Positions 26,199 through 34,382 of a DNA stretch of 64,000 bases are shown one piece after another. The translations under genes were made by a program, and so were the position numbers. How positions within the stretch are numbered: the first letter of the stretch is position 1; each line of letters opens with the position of its first letter. The stretch is from Pseudomonas sp. 8AS. Lineage in GTDB: Bacteria; Pseudomonadota; Gammaproteobacteria; Pseudomonadales; Pseudomonadaceae. The notes beneath the pieces were generated by a model. It was not told the origin of the DNA. It saw nothing but the letters and a program-made list of their open reading frames with translations, and searched no databases. The stretch covers positions 372,001-436,000 of the forward strand of contig NZ_LR733406.1 in the NCBI RefSeq assembly GCF_902506505.1. The letters run 5' to 3'.

Positions 26199-27566
26199 TC
26201 AGGCGTGGGTCAGATACCAGCGCCAGTCCTGCTCGCCGACCTCGCCCATGAACTGGCGGAACTCGGCCCACTTGATCGCCAGGAATACCTTGAGAAAGTC
26301 CTCGCCCAGTGCCTCCCTGGCCCAGGTCGAATTTTCCAGGGTGCGCAGGGCGGTCAGCCAGTCGGTGGGCAGGGTCTCGCGGGCCTGTTCGTAGCCGTTG
26401 CCGATGATTTCCTCGCCCGGATCGATCTGGTTTTTGATCCCGTGATGGATGCCGGAAAGAATCGCCGCTGCCGCGAGATAGGGGTTGGCGTCGGCGCCGC
26501 AGATGCGGTGTTCGACATGCCGGCTGTTGGCCGGGCCGCCCGGTACGCGGAACGACACGGTGCGGTTGTTCACGCCCCAGCTCTTGGCCAGCGGCGCGTA
26601 GCTGTTGGCCTGGAAGCGGCGGAAGGAGTTGGCGTTGGGGCAGAAGATCGCCAGGGCATCATTCAGCGTGGCCATCATGCCGCCGATGGCGTGCTTGAGC
26701 AGCGGTGTGCCGTGCGGGTCTTCGCTGGCCATCAGGTTGTTGCCCTGTTCATCCGCCAAACTCACGTGCATATGCAGGCCGCTGCCGGCCAGGTCACCGA
26801 ACGGCTTGGCCATAAAGCAGGCCTGCAGCCCGTGCTTGTTGGCCACGCCCTTGACCAGGCGCTTGTAGCGCACACCCTCGTCGATGGCCTGCAGCGCGTC
26901 GAAGCGGTGCTCCAGGGTCAGTTCGACCTGGCCCGGGGCGTACTCGGAAATCGCCGTGCGCACCGGCAGGCCCTGCACTTCGCAGGCGGCGTAGAGGTCG
27001 TCGAGGAACGGCTGCAGCTGCTCCAGCTCGTACACGCCATACACCTGCGGCGCCTGCGGGCGCACGCCGTTGGCCTGCAGCGCCGGCTGCGGGCGGCCGT
27101 TGGCGTCGCGGGTCTTGTCCAGCAGGTAGAACTCCAGCTCCACCGCCATCACCGGGTGGTAGCCGTCGGCCTTGAGCCGGTCGATGGCGCGTACCAGCAC
27201 GTGGCGTGGATCGGCCGGGGCGGCCGGCAGGCCCTGGCTCGGGTGCATGCTCACCTGCAGCTGGCCGGTGGGCGTGGCACGCCAGGGTTGCAGGGTCAGG
27301 CTGCCGGGCAGCGGGTAGGTCCAGCAGTCGGCGTCGGCCACTTCCCAGACCAGGCCGCTTTCTTCCACGTCCTCGCCCTGGATGGTCAGCGCCAGGATCG
27401 AGCTCGGCAGCGGCCGGCCGTTCTCGTAGATGGCCAGCAGTTCGTCACGGTGCAGCAGCTTGCCGCGCGGGATGCCGTTGGCGTCGATCAGCATCAGCTC
27501 GATGCTGCGCACTTCGGGATGGGCGGCGAGGAAGTCGCGGGCTTCCTGGGGATTGGCGAATTGCAT
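26199..27566 (-). CDS. Glutamine synthetase family gamma-glutamyl ligase
   Basis: A 455-residue GS-fold enzyme: N-terminal EVRSIELMLIDANGIPRGKLL, metal/ATP motifs VMAVELEFYLLD, ISEYAPGQVELTLEH, GSGLHMHVSL, and FRVPGGPANSRHVEHRICGADANPYL. This resembles gamma-glutamylpolyamine/putrescine synthetases (PuuA-like) rather than housekeeping GlnA. It probably couples glutamate to an amine and so starts amine catabolism. The ATG at 27566 gives the usual N-terminus. Neighbouring aminotransferase and SDR genes fit an amine pathway; the actual amine cannot be read from sequence. Confidence 0.85.
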   Translation of the reverse strand: MQFANPQEARDFLAAHPEVRSIELMLIDANGIPRGKLLHRDELLAIYENGRPLPSSILALTIQGEDVEESGLVWEVADADCWTYPLPGSLTLQPWRATPTGQLQVSMHPSQGLPAAPADPRHVLVRAIDRLKADGYHPVMAVELEFYLLDKTRDANGRPQPALQANGVRPQAPQVYGVYELEQLQPFLDDLYAACEVQGLPVRTAISEYAPGQVELTLEHRFDALQAIDEGVRYKRLVKGVANKHGLQACFMAKPFGDLAGSGLHMHVSLADEQGNNLMASEDPHGTPLLKHAIGGMMATLNDALAIFCPNANSFRRFQANSYAPLAKSWGVNNRTVSFRVPGGPANSRHVEHRICGADANPYLAAAAILSGIHHGIKNQIDPGEEIIGNGYEQARETLPTDWLTALRTLENSTWAREALGEDFLKVFLAIKWAEFRQFMGEVGEQDWRWYLTHA

Positions 27567-27593
27567 GGTGGTTTCTCTGTCAGGTGGATTGAT

Positions 27594-27689
27594 GGTTCCC
27601 ACGCTCTGCGTGGGAACCTATCCGGGGCGCTCTGCGCCCCATGCGACGCGGAGCGTCGCTGCCTGCGTGCCCACGCGGAGCGTGGGCAC
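27594..27689. repeat. Four consecutive hairpin repeats
   Basis: Four perfect short hairpins in a row: GGTTCCCACGC-TCT-GCGTGGGAACC (27594-27618), GGGGCGC-TCT-GCGCCCC (27624-27640), GCGACGC-GGA-GCGTCGC (27643-27659) and GTGCCCACGC-GGA-GCGTGGGCAC (27667-27689). Two have TCT loops and two have GGA loops. They fill the gap between the aminotransferase and ligase genes and could shape the mRNA there. They resemble common Pseudomonas intergenic repeats. Confidence 0.85.
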
Positions 27690-27707
27690 GATCAGCCATG
27701 GGTGGGG

Positions 27708-29099
27708 TTACTCGCGGGCGCCGGGGATGGCCAGCAGCTCGGTCAGGGCCTGGTCGAGCATGCCGATCAATTTGTCCACGTCGTCCGCCGTGGTGCTCGG
27801 GCAGCACAGGGTCATGTTGTGGAACGGGGTGATCAGGATGCCGCGGTTGATCAGGTACAGGTGCAGGGCCATCTGCAGCTCGTCGTGGAAGGCGGCTTCG
27901 GCCTCGGCGCCGGTCTTCGGCGACACCGGGCAGAACTGGAACTCGCTGCGTGCGCCCAGCTCGGTGACCGACCACTGCAGCTCGTGCTTGCCGATCAGGC
28001 TGCGGAAGCCGTCGGCCAGGCGCTTGGCCAGCGGCAGCATGTGTGCGTAAGCGGCCTGCGTCATCACCTGTTCCAGGTTGGCGCGCATGCAGTGCATGGC
28101 CAGGGCGTTGGCCGACAATGTGGTGCCCATGCCGCTGTGACCGTGGCCGTGGCTGCCTTCGCTGGCACGTTTGCGCGCGGCGGTCATGGCTTCGGCCATC
28201 GCCGCGCTGCAGCCGAAGATGCCGCACGGCACGCCGCCGGCGATCGGCTTGCCGACCACGAAGAAGTCCGGGTCGAGGTTCCACAGCTGGGTACAGCCAC
28301 CGATGTCGGTGGAGATGGTGTGGGTCTCGTCGATGATCAGCAGCGCGCCGTATTTACGGGTCAGCTCGCGGCACTTCTGCATGAAGCCCGGCTCGGGCAG
28401 CACCATGCCGATATTGGTCATCGCCGGCTCGCAGAGCAGGGCGCAGACGTCGCCCTTAGCCAGCGCGGCTTCCAGGGCGGCGACATCGTTGAACGGGATC
28501 GAGCGGCTGTACTGGGTCAGGTCGTAGGCCTGGCCGACCAGGCCGGAGCGCGGCACGGTTTCGCCGTCGATGCAGCGCACCATCACGTCATCCACCGTGC
28601 CGTGGTAGCAGCCGTCGAACACCAGCAGGGTCTTGCGCTGGGTGATCGCCCGCGCCCAGCGCAGTACGTAGCGGTTGGAGTCCGTGGCGGTGGCGGTGAC
28701 CTGCCAGAACGGCAGGCCGAAGCGCGCGGCCAACAGCTCGCCGCAGACCACCGCGTCCTCACCCGGCAGCATGGTGGTCAGGCCGTTGTTGCCTTGTTCG
28801 GCGATGGCCTTGGCGATCGGGTCCGGCGAGTGGCCGAACATGGTGCCGGTGTCGCCCAGGCAGAAGTCGATGTACTCATGGCCGTCGACGTCATAGAAGC
28901 GCGCGCCCTTGGCCCGCTCGACGAACAGCGGCACCGGGGTCGACCAGTCGGCCATCCAGTGCATCGGCACGCCGCCGTACAGGGAGTGGCGTGCGCGCTC
29001 GGCCAGGGTCACGGACTTGGGGTTGCGCTCGATGAAGCGCTGGCGCTCGCGGCTGGCAAAGGTTGCTACGGCGGCTTGGCTGATGCCACTGGCAGTCAT
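27708..29099 (-). CDS. Class III PLP-dependent aminotransferase
   Basis: A 463-residue class III aminotransferase: HEYIDFCLGDTGTMFGHSPD near residue 75, FDGCYHGTVDD around 165, LIIDETHTI with the PLP-contacting Asp, and the PLP lysine in FFVVGKPIAGGVPCG around 280. Such enzymes act on omega-amino acids, amines or glutamate semialdehyde-like substrates. The start MTASGISQ at 29099 fits the family. It heads the minus-strand operon and is divergent from an SDR gene across two operator palindromes. Confidence 0.9.
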   Translation of the reverse strand: MTASGISQAAVATFASRERQRFIERNPKSVTLAERARHSLYGGVPMHWMADWSTPVPLFVERAKGARFYDVDGHEYIDFCLGDTGTMFGHSPDPIAKAIAEQGNNGLTTMLPGEDAVVCGELLAARFGLPFWQVTATATDSNRYVLRWARAITQRKTLLVFDGCYHGTVDDVMVRCIDGETVPRSGLVGQAYDLTQYSRSIPFNDVAALEAALAKGDVCALLCEPAMTNIGMVLPEPGFMQKCRELTRKYGALLIIDETHTISTDIGGCTQLWNLDPDFFVVGKPIAGGVPCGIFGCSAAMAEAMTAARKRASEGSHGHGHSGMGTTLSANALAMHCMRANLEQVMTQAAYAHMLPLAKRLADGFRSLIGKHELQWSVTELGARSEFQFCPVSPKTGAEAEAAFHDELQMALHLYLINRGILITPFHNMTLCCPSTTADDVDKLIGMLDQALTELLAIPGARE

Positions 29100-29134
29100 G
29101 TTGAACACCTCGTTCGAATTTCTGCACATCTTTG

Positions 29135-29148
29135 TTTGTGATCACAAA
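29135..29148. promoter_or_regulatory. Operator palindrome 1, likely GntR/FadR-type
   Basis: TTTGTGATCACAAA is a perfect 14-base palindrome 36 bases before the aminotransferase start. A near copy lies 62 bases away on the SDR side. FadR-subfamily GntR proteins bind short palindromes of this kind, and such a gene lies two genes away at 30139. The assignment to that regulator is inference. Confidence 0.7.
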
Positions 29149-29196
29149 TAAGTCAATAGGTGTCTTTTAAACCGTATTGCGCTAGATTTTCCTAAA

Positions 29197-29210
29197 TTTG
29201 TGATCACAGG
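29197..29210. promoter_or_regulatory. Operator palindrome 2, likely GntR/FadR-type
   Basis: TTTGTGATCACAGG repeats the core TTTGTGATCACA of the site at 29135, here 12 bases before the ATG of the divergent SDR gene. A protein bound here would block ribosome-proximal transcription of that gene. Both copies together probably control the divergent promoters. Confidence 0.7.
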
Positions 29211-29221
29211 TTGCGATAAAA

Positions 29222-29992
29222 ATGGACAATACACAGCAAGTGGCCCTGATCAGCGGGGCCGGCAGCGACAGCGGCATCGGCATGGCCATCGCCCGCCGCC
29301 TCGGCCAGCAGGGGGTGCGGGTGCTGATCACCGCCAGCAGTGCGCGCATCCAGCAGCGTGCCGCCGAGCTGCAGGCTGAAGGTATAGACGCTCGCGCCAT
29401 GGCCGCCGACCTCACCGACGAAGCGCAGGTCAAGGCGCTGGCCGAGTGGGCCCATGCTCAGTTCGGCCATATCGACATTCTGGTGAATAACGCCGGGATG
29501 GCCATGGTGGGTAGCCCGGAGCCGTTCGCCGACGTGGCGGACATGGAGCTGGCGACCTGGAACCTGTCGCTGGCACGCAACCTGACCAGCGCCTTCCTGC
29601 TCACCCGCAGCGTCTTGCCGGGGATGAAGGCCCGTGGCTACGGGCGCATCGTGCACATCAGCTCGACCACCGGCACCCGCGGCAGCAATCCCGGCGAGTC
29701 GGCCTACAGCGCGGCCAAGGCGGCCATGCTGGGGATGAACATGAGCCTGGCCCTGGAGGTCGGCAAGCAGGGCATCACGGTCAACAGCGTGGCGCCCGGC
29801 TGGATCGCCACGGGTTCCTCCACGGAAGAGGAACGGCATGCCGGCACCTATACCCCGATCGGCCGCGCCGGGCGCCCGGAGGAAGTGGCGGCGGCGGTGG
29901 CCTTCCTGGCATCCCGCGAGGCCAGCTATATCACCGGCGAGGTATTGGTAGTCGACGGTGGCAACTGCCTGATCGAAAACAAGGCCCCGTAG
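29222..29992 (+). CDS. SDR family oxidoreductase (second)
   Basis: A 256-residue SDR: cofactor loop SGAGSDSGIGMAIA at 11-24, NNAG around 90, IVHISSTTG with catalytic Ser, and YSAAKAAM with catalytic Tyr/Lys around 162-166. There is no strong ribosome site before 29222 and the operator lies within 12 bases, so the 5' leader is short. It is divergent from the aminotransferase and likely part of the same regulated pathway. Confidence 0.9.
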   Translation: MDNTQQVALISGAGSDSGIGMAIARRLGQQGVRVLITASSARIQQRAAELQAEGIDARAMAADLTDEAQVKALAEWAHAQFGHIDILVNNAGMAMVGSPEPFADVADMELATWNLSLARNLTSAFLLTRSVLPGMKARGYGRIVHISSTTGTRGSNPGESAYSAAKAAMLGMNMSLALEVGKQGITVNSVAPGWIATGSSTEEERHAGTYTPIGRAGRPEEVAAAVAFLASREASYITGEVLVVDGGNCLIENKAP

Positions 29993-30053
29993 GGTGCGCC
30001 GCGCGCACCAGCCAGCCCGAGCCGAGTCCCGGTGCGCACAGCGCACCCTACGG
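29987..30053. repeat. Inverted repeat of GTAGGGTGCGCC type
   Basis: Arms of 23 bases at 29987-30009 and 30031-30053 are inverted with two mismatches and begin CCGTAGGGTGCGC. The left arm contains the stop codon of the SDR gene. Half-copies of the same GTAGGGTGCGCC word are seen at 33320 and 34519. The hairpin could end or weaken transcription from the SDR gene into the regulator gene. Confidence 0.8.
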
Positions 30054-30076
30054 CCAAACCCAACAAGGACATCACC

Positions 30077-30136
30077 ATGCGCAACTGCTCGCTGACCCTC
30101 GCCCAACTCCCCGCGCCACCGGCCAAAGGTGAATGA
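30077..30136 (+). CDS. 19-residue leader-like ORF upstream of the GntR gene
   Basis: AAGGA lies seven bases before the ATG at 30077, and the frame codes for MRNCSLTLAQLPAPPAKGE before TGA. Its TGA overlaps an ATG at 30133 in the GntR frame. The good ribosome site and the junction with the regulator suggest real translation, either as a leader peptide or as the left-over N-terminus of a deleted gene. No function is claimed. Confidence 0.4.
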   Translation: MRNCSLTLAQLPAPPAKGE

Positions 30137-30138
30137 CC

Positions 30139-30801
30139 ATGGCCGACAATCTGCAGGACCAGCTCTACCAAAAAATTCGTGAAGGCCTGCTGGCCGGGCG
30201 CTTCCAGCCCGGCGAGCGGCTGAAGATCCGCGACCTGGCCGCCGAGTGGGGCACCAGCCCGATGCCGGTGCGCGCCGCCCTGCAGCGCCTGGTCGCCGAG
30301 GGCGCCCTGGAAGGCGAGCCGCAGCGCTCGGTGCGGGTGCCGCCGATGACCCGCCAGCGCTACCAGGACATCTTCCAGGTGCGCCTGGGCCTGGAAGGCC
30401 TGGCGGTGGAACTGGCCACCCCGCGCCTGAGCCCGGCCAACCTGGCCGAGCTGCGCCACTGCGTGGCGCGCATGGACCAGGCCATCGAGCAGCGCCAGGT
30501 GCAGGCCTACCTGGACGCCAACAGCCAGTTCCACCTGTGCCTGTACGGCGCCTGCGGCAATCCGGTACTGCTGCGCTCGATCGAGTCGCTGTGGCTGCAG
30601 ATCGGCCCGTTCTTCAACCGCCTGTTCACCGGCGCCGACCTGTCGCTGCGCCTCAACGACTTCCACGAGGAAGCCTTCGCCGCCATCGAGGCCGGCGACG
30701 CCAAGGCCGCGCGCCAGGCCATGGAGCAGGACCTGATCTACTTCGCCCGGTTCCTCCTCAACCTGCTGGAGCTGGAGCCGGGCGAGGTAGCGGCGCGTTG
30801 A
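30139..30801 (+). CDS. GntR family (FadR subfamily) transcriptional regulator
   Basis: A 220-residue regulator with an N-terminal winged helix (LYQKIREGLLAGRFQPGERLKIRDLAAEWGTSPMPVRAALQRLVAEGAL region, about 9-56) and a C-terminal all-helical FCD ligand domain with FHLCLYGACGNPVL and a metal-type His in NDFHEEAFAAI. AGGTG seven bases upstream supports the ATG at 30139 over the one at 30133. It probably controls the divergent amine-type catabolic genes through the TTTGTGATCACA sites. Confidence 0.9.
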   Translation: MADNLQDQLYQKIREGLLAGRFQPGERLKIRDLAAEWGTSPMPVRAALQRLVAEGALEGEPQRSVRVPPMTRQRYQDIFQVRLGLEGLAVELATPRLSPANLAELRHCVARMDQAIEQRQVQAYLDANSQFHLCLYGACGNPVLLRSIESLWLQIGPFFNRLFTGADLSLRLNDFHEEAFAAIEAGDAKAARQAMEQDLIYFARFLLNLLELEPGEVAAR

Positions 30802-30819
30802 GGGGCAATTCATGCCCTG

Positions 30820-30960
30820 GAGCCTGTTCACGCTCTGCTGCGCGTCGGCTCTACTGCGTTAAAAACAGGCTCGGAAAGCTCATTTACAGTTTGTAAACTG
30901 CGCTTCCTCGCCTGCTTTTGCCTTGTATAGCTCTAGCTCGCGAGATCGTGAGCAGGCTCT
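30820..30960. repeat. 141-base palindromic intergenic element (copy B)
   Basis: Outer arms GAGCCTGTTCACGCTCT (30820-30836) and AGATCGTGAGCAGGCTCT (30943-30960) are inverted, and an inner pair AAAACAGGC / GCCTGCTTTT flanks the shared centre CTCATTTACA...GTAAACTGCGCTTCCTCG. It is a diverged copy of the element at 24915-25056 with compensating changes in both arms (GGCC in copy A, AGGC here), so the stem is conserved rather than the sequence. Confidence 0.8.
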
Positions 30961-31001
30961 TACACTGCAGTGACTTTTGCGGCCGTACAAGGATCCAGCC
31001 G

Positions 31002-32606
31002 ATGGCGGATTACAGCAGCACGCGCTTTCTGATCGTCGACGACTTTTCCGATTTCCGCAGCTCGCTCAAGGCCATGCTGCGCGATATCGGCGCGCGCGAC
31101 GTGGACACCGCCGACCGCGGCGAAGAGGCCCTGGCCCTGTGCCGGCAGAAACGCTACGACATCATCCTGCACGACTACAACCTGGGCGCCGGCAAGAATG
31201 GCCAGCAGGTGCTCGAGGAGTTGCTGGTCGGCAAGCTGATCAGCCACCAGTGCATCTTCGTCATGGTCACCGCCGAAAGCAGCCAGGCCATGGTCCTCAG
31301 CGCCCTGGAGCACGAGCCGGACGCCTACCTGACCAAGCCGTTCAACCGCGCCAGCCTGGTCCAGCGCCTGGACAGGCTGATGGAGCGCAAGGCCGCGCTC
31401 AAGCCGATCCTGCAGGCGCTGGACAAGGGCGATCCGGCCGCCGTGCTGGCCGCCTGCGACGCCCTCAGCCGCAAGGACCGGCGCTTCGTGCCGCTGTGCC
31501 AGCGCTACCAGGCCGGCGCCCTGCGCGAACTGGGGCGCAACGCCGAACTGGAGAAGCTGCTCAACGCCGTGCTCGCCGACCGCGCCATGCCCTGGGCCTA
31601 CCTGGCCCTCGGTCGCCTGTTGCAGGCGCGCGGCGAGCTGGGCCGCGCCCGCGAAGTCTACGAGCGGGCGCTGCCGGCCTGCCCGATGCAGCCGGGGCTG
31701 TACGACGGCCTGGCCGCGGTGCTCGCGGCCCAGGGCGAGAACCAGCGCGCCCAGGCGGTTCTCGAGGAGGCGGTGAAGTTGTCGCCGCTGGCCATCCGCC
31801 GGCAGATGCAGCTGGGCCAGCTGGCGCTGGACAACGAGGACTTCGGCAGTGCCGCCAAGGCCTATCGCCAGGCCATGGAGCAGGGCCGCAACTCGCGCTT
31901 CAAGAGCCCGGAAAGCTACCTGGGCCTGGCCCAGGCGCTGCTGGCCGAGGCCGGCGACGAGAGTCTGGACAAGCGCGTGCAGGCCGAGATCGGCCAGGCC
32001 ATGGGCGAGCTGGACAAATACTACGGCGAGGACCCGGCCCTGCAGGTGCGCGCCAGCCTGATGCAGGCCGGGGCCCTGGGCAAATCCGGCGAGCCGGCGC
32101 GGGCGGCCAGGCTGGCCGAGGAGGTGGTGGCGCGCATGGCCGAGCTGCCGCAGTTCTTCTGCGCCGATGCCGCCCTGCAGGTCGCCGGCCAGTTGCGCGC
32201 GCTGGGCCAGGCGGCAGCCAGCGACAGCCTGCTGAAGAGCTGCATGGAGATCTACGGCGACGACCCGGCGGTGCTGCAGAAGGTCGCCAGGCAGACCGAC
32301 GATCCGCAGATCCTCGCCGCCGGCCAGGAGGCCATCGACTTCAATCGCCAGGGCGTGCGCGCCTACCAGTTGAGTCGCTTCGGCGATGCCCTGGAACTGT
32401 TTCGCCGGGCCCTGGCGCTGCAGCCGAAGAACATCAGCATCGCCCTCAACGTCGCTCAGTCGCTGCTGCGCCTGGGCGGCGAGCAGCCGGCGGCGGGCGT
32501 GCTCGAGGAGTGCCGGCGCTGCCTGGATGCGGTGAACCGGATGCCGCCCGGCGACCCGCGCTACGAGCGCTACCAGCAGCTGCGCCGGCGGGTGTTCGGC
32601 GCATGA
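31002..32606 (+). CDS. Response regulator with TPR output region (REC-TPR)
   Basis: A 534-residue protein: N-terminal receiver domain (about 8-130) with acidic VDD at 12-14, phosphoacceptor Asp in ILHDYN (residue 58), VTAESS and TKPF lysine. The rest is a run of TPR-like helical pairs (LALGRLLQARGELGRAREVYERAL, then AYRQAMEQG and ALELFRRALALQPKN). It has no DNA-binding domain, so output is by protein contact. The start at 31002 is chosen as the first ATG before the receiver fold. Its TGA overlaps the kinase ATG. Confidence 0.9.
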   Translation: MADYSSTRFLIVDDFSDFRSSLKAMLRDIGARDVDTADRGEEALALCRQKRYDIILHDYNLGAGKNGQQVLEELLVGKLISHQCIFVMVTAESSQAMVLSALEHEPDAYLTKPFNRASLVQRLDRLMERKAALKPILQALDKGDPAAVLAACDALSRKDRRFVPLCQRYQAGALRELGRNAELEKLLNAVLADRAMPWAYLALGRLLQARGELGRAREVYERALPACPMQPGLYDGLAAVLAAQGENQRAQAVLEEAVKLSPLAIRRQMQLGQLALDNEDFGSAAKAYRQAMEQGRNSRFKSPESYLGLAQALLAEAGDESLDKRVQAEIGQAMGELDKYYGEDPALQVRASLMQAGALGKSGEPARAARLAEEVVARMAELPQFFCADAALQVAGQLRALGQAAASDSLLKSCMEIYGDDPAVLQKVARQTDDPQILAAGQEAIDFNRQGVRAYQLSRFGDALELFRRALALQPKNISIALNVAQSLLRLGGEQPAAGVLEECRRCLDAVNRMPPGDPRYERYQQLRRRVFGA

Positions 32607-33295
32607 GCGGGGAACGCGACGGGCTGGATTTCTCCACGGTGATCGCCTCCACCGTGCACGACATGAAGAACTCCCTGGCCATGCTCACCCAGACCCACGG
32701 CCAGTGGCTGCAGCAGATGCCCGAGGCCCTGCTGCACGGCCGCGAGCACGGCATCATCGAGTACGAGTTCGCCCGCCTCAACGGCATGCTGGTGCAGCTG
32801 CTCGGCCTGTACAAGCTGGGGGTCAACCAGCTGCCGCTGCGCCCGGCCTACCACGAGCTGGAGGACTTCATCGAGGCGCAGCTGGCGCGCCACCACGAGG
32901 TGCTGCAGAGCCGCCATATCCAGGCGCGCTGCGAGGTCGCGGAGTTCGACCTGCTGGGCTTCTTCGACCAGGAACTGCTCGGCTCGGTGGTGGCCAACAT
33001 CATCACCAACTCCATCCGCTATGCGCGCAGTGCCCTGCTGGTGCGCGCCTGGCAGGAGCCGGAGGGGCTGGTGCTGTCGATCTGCGACGACGGCCAGGGC
33101 TACCCGCCGGCCATGCTCGCCGAGCAGTCCGACTACGTGCTCAGCCTCAACCACAGCACCGGCAGCACCGGCCTGGGCCTGTACTTCGCCGGGCGCATCG
33201 CCGAACTGCACGAGCGCAACGGCGTGCGCGGCCATATCGCGATCAGCAACGGCGGCCCGCTGGGCGGCGGCGAGTTCCGCATCTATCTGCCCTGA
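32603..33295 (+). CDS. Small sensor-less histidine kinase
   Basis: A 230-residue kinase that begins almost directly with the phosphoacceptor helix (VIASTVHDMKNSLAML, His around residue 19) and then has a HATPase_c domain with N-box ANIITNSIRYA, G1 DDGQGYP and G2 GSTGLGLYFAGRIA. No sensor or membrane region is present. The ATGA overlap with the REC-TPR gene implies coupled expression and a cognate pair. What it senses is unknown; input may come through partner proteins. Confidence 0.88.
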   Translation: MSGERDGLDFSTVIASTVHDMKNSLAMLTQTHGQWLQQMPEALLHGREHGIIEYEFARLNGMLVQLLGLYKLGVNQLPLRPAYHELEDFIEAQLARHHEVLQSRHIQARCEVAEFDLLGFFDQELLGSVVANIITNSIRYARSALLVRAWQEPEGLVLSICDDGQGYPPAMLAEQSDYVLSLNHSTGSTGLGLYFAGRIAELHERNGVRGHIAISNGGPLGGGEFRIYLP

Positions 33296-33319
33296 TACGC
33301 CCCTGCCGCCAATGCCTGC

Positions 33320-33351
33320 GTAGGGTGCGCCGTGCGCACGGCGTCCGCTAC
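33320..33351. repeat. GTAGGGTGCGCC palindrome between convergent genes
   Basis: GTAGGGTGCGCCGTGCGCAC and following bases form a hairpin whose core CGCCGTGCGCACGGCG (33328-33343) is perfectly palindromic. It lies between the kinase and SUKH genes, which converge, and may act as a bidirectional stop. It shares its first word with the repeat at 29987. Confidence 0.7.
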
Positions 33352-33364
33352 GGGGTGTCGCTTT

Positions 33365-33772
33365 TCAGCTTTCCAGCCAGACGTCGCGGGCCCAGTGCCA
33401 CACCGAGTCCCAGCTCTCGTCGGTCAGTTCGCCTTCGTCGCCGTCCCACAGCCAGACCTGGCCTTCCACATCCACGGCGTAGTAGTCGCGGCCGTCCTGG
33501 CACAGCGGCACCAGGTCGCGCGGCAGGCCGAGGTCCCAGGCCACCGAGGCGACTTCCGGCAGGTAGGTGTGCGACTGCGGGTCGGCGGCGGTGACCGGCT
33601 CCAGGCGACCGTAGACCACGTCGCTGACCTTGAGCAGGAACTCGCGCAGCTCGAAGGGCAGGTGGATGAGGATCTGTTCCTGGATTTCCACCAGGGTTTC
33701 CTCGTCCGGCAGCTCCAGGGGTACCGGCACCGGCTCGTTGAGTTCACGCAGCTGTTCGATGACTTCTTCCAT
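33365..33772 (-). CDS. SMI1/KNR4 (SUKH) family protein
   Basis: A 135-residue SUKH-fold protein: an acidic N-terminal helix (IEQLRELNEPV), ILIHLPFELREFLLKVSDVVYG, which is the conserved PxxLReFL signature around 37-55, and a strand-rich end with YYAVDVEGQVWLWDGDEGE. SUKH proteins are frequent immunity proteins of polymorphic toxins but also occur alone in pseudomonads. No toxin gene is adjacent here, so a housekeeping variant is as likely. Confidence 0.85.
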   Translation of the reverse strand: MEEVIEQLRELNEPVPVPLELPDEETLVEIQEQILIHLPFELREFLLKVSDVVYGRLEPVTAADPQSHTYLPEVASVAWDLGLPRDLVPLCQDGRDYYAVDVEGQVWLWDGDEGELTDESWDSVWHWARDVWLES

Positions 33773-33917
33773 GGGGACGGTCCTCGTGCAATGGGATGGG
33801 CTTTATACAGTAGTGCGCGGCGGGAGGAAAAAGCGCCGGCGAATTGGCTAAAATTTGTACAGTAGGAAGGATGTTTGCTGGAGCGCCCCGGCAAGGGCCG
33901 GGGCCGGGAGGTGTGAG

Positions 33918-34382
33918 ATGAGCATGGCAACAACCGTACAGCGCAGCCTGGCCAGTGCGCGCTGCAAATTCGAACTGGTGGCCCATCCGCGCTCGGCCAC
34001 CAGCCTGGAGTCGGCCCGGGTGGCCTATGTGCCGGCCGAGCGGGTGGCCAAGCCGGTGATCCTCGACGACCGCCACGGGCGTTTCCTGATGGCCGTGGTG
34101 CCGGCCAGCCGCCATCTGAACCTGGGCCGGGTGCGGCAGAACAAGGTGGACTGGCAACTGAGCAACGAGGCGGCCGTCGCCGGCCTGTTCAGCGATTGCG
34201 AGGTGGGTGCGGTACCGGCCCTGGGTGAGCCCTATGGCATGCCGATGCTGATCGACCCGCAGCTGACCCGGCAACAGGACATCTACCTGGAGGCCGGCGA
34301 CCACGAGAACCTGGTGCACCTGGAGATGGAGCAGTTCCTCAAGCTGGTGCCGCACGCCGAGGTGTGCGAGCTGTGTCACTGA
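33918..34382 (+). CDS. YbaK/EbsC-family aminoacyl-tRNA deacylase
   Basis: A 154-residue YbaK/ProX-type editing domain: ESARVAYVPAERVAKPVILDD around 35-55 and FLMAVVPASRHLNLGRVR, then GLFSDCEVGAVPALGEPYGMPMLIDPQL, the conserved FxDCExGAVPPLG motif. These proteins hydrolyse mischarged tRNA in trans. GGAGGTG six bases upstream supports the ATG at 33918. It ends convergently with phoX across a 219-base gap holding one GTAGGGTGCGCC half-repeat at 34519. Confidence 0.88.
   Translation: MSMATTVQRSLASARCKFELVAHPRSATSLESARVAYVPAERVAKPVILDDRHGRFLMAVVPASRHLNLGRVRQNKVDWQLSNEAAVAGLFSDCEVGAVPALGEPYGMPMLIDPQLTRQQDIYLEAGDHENLVHLEMEQFLKLVPHAEVCELCH

Noticed and set aside
33365..33772. SUKH protein as immunity of a nearby toxin
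   Set aside because: No toxin-like gene is adjacent; neighbours are a kinase and a YbaK-like deacylase.
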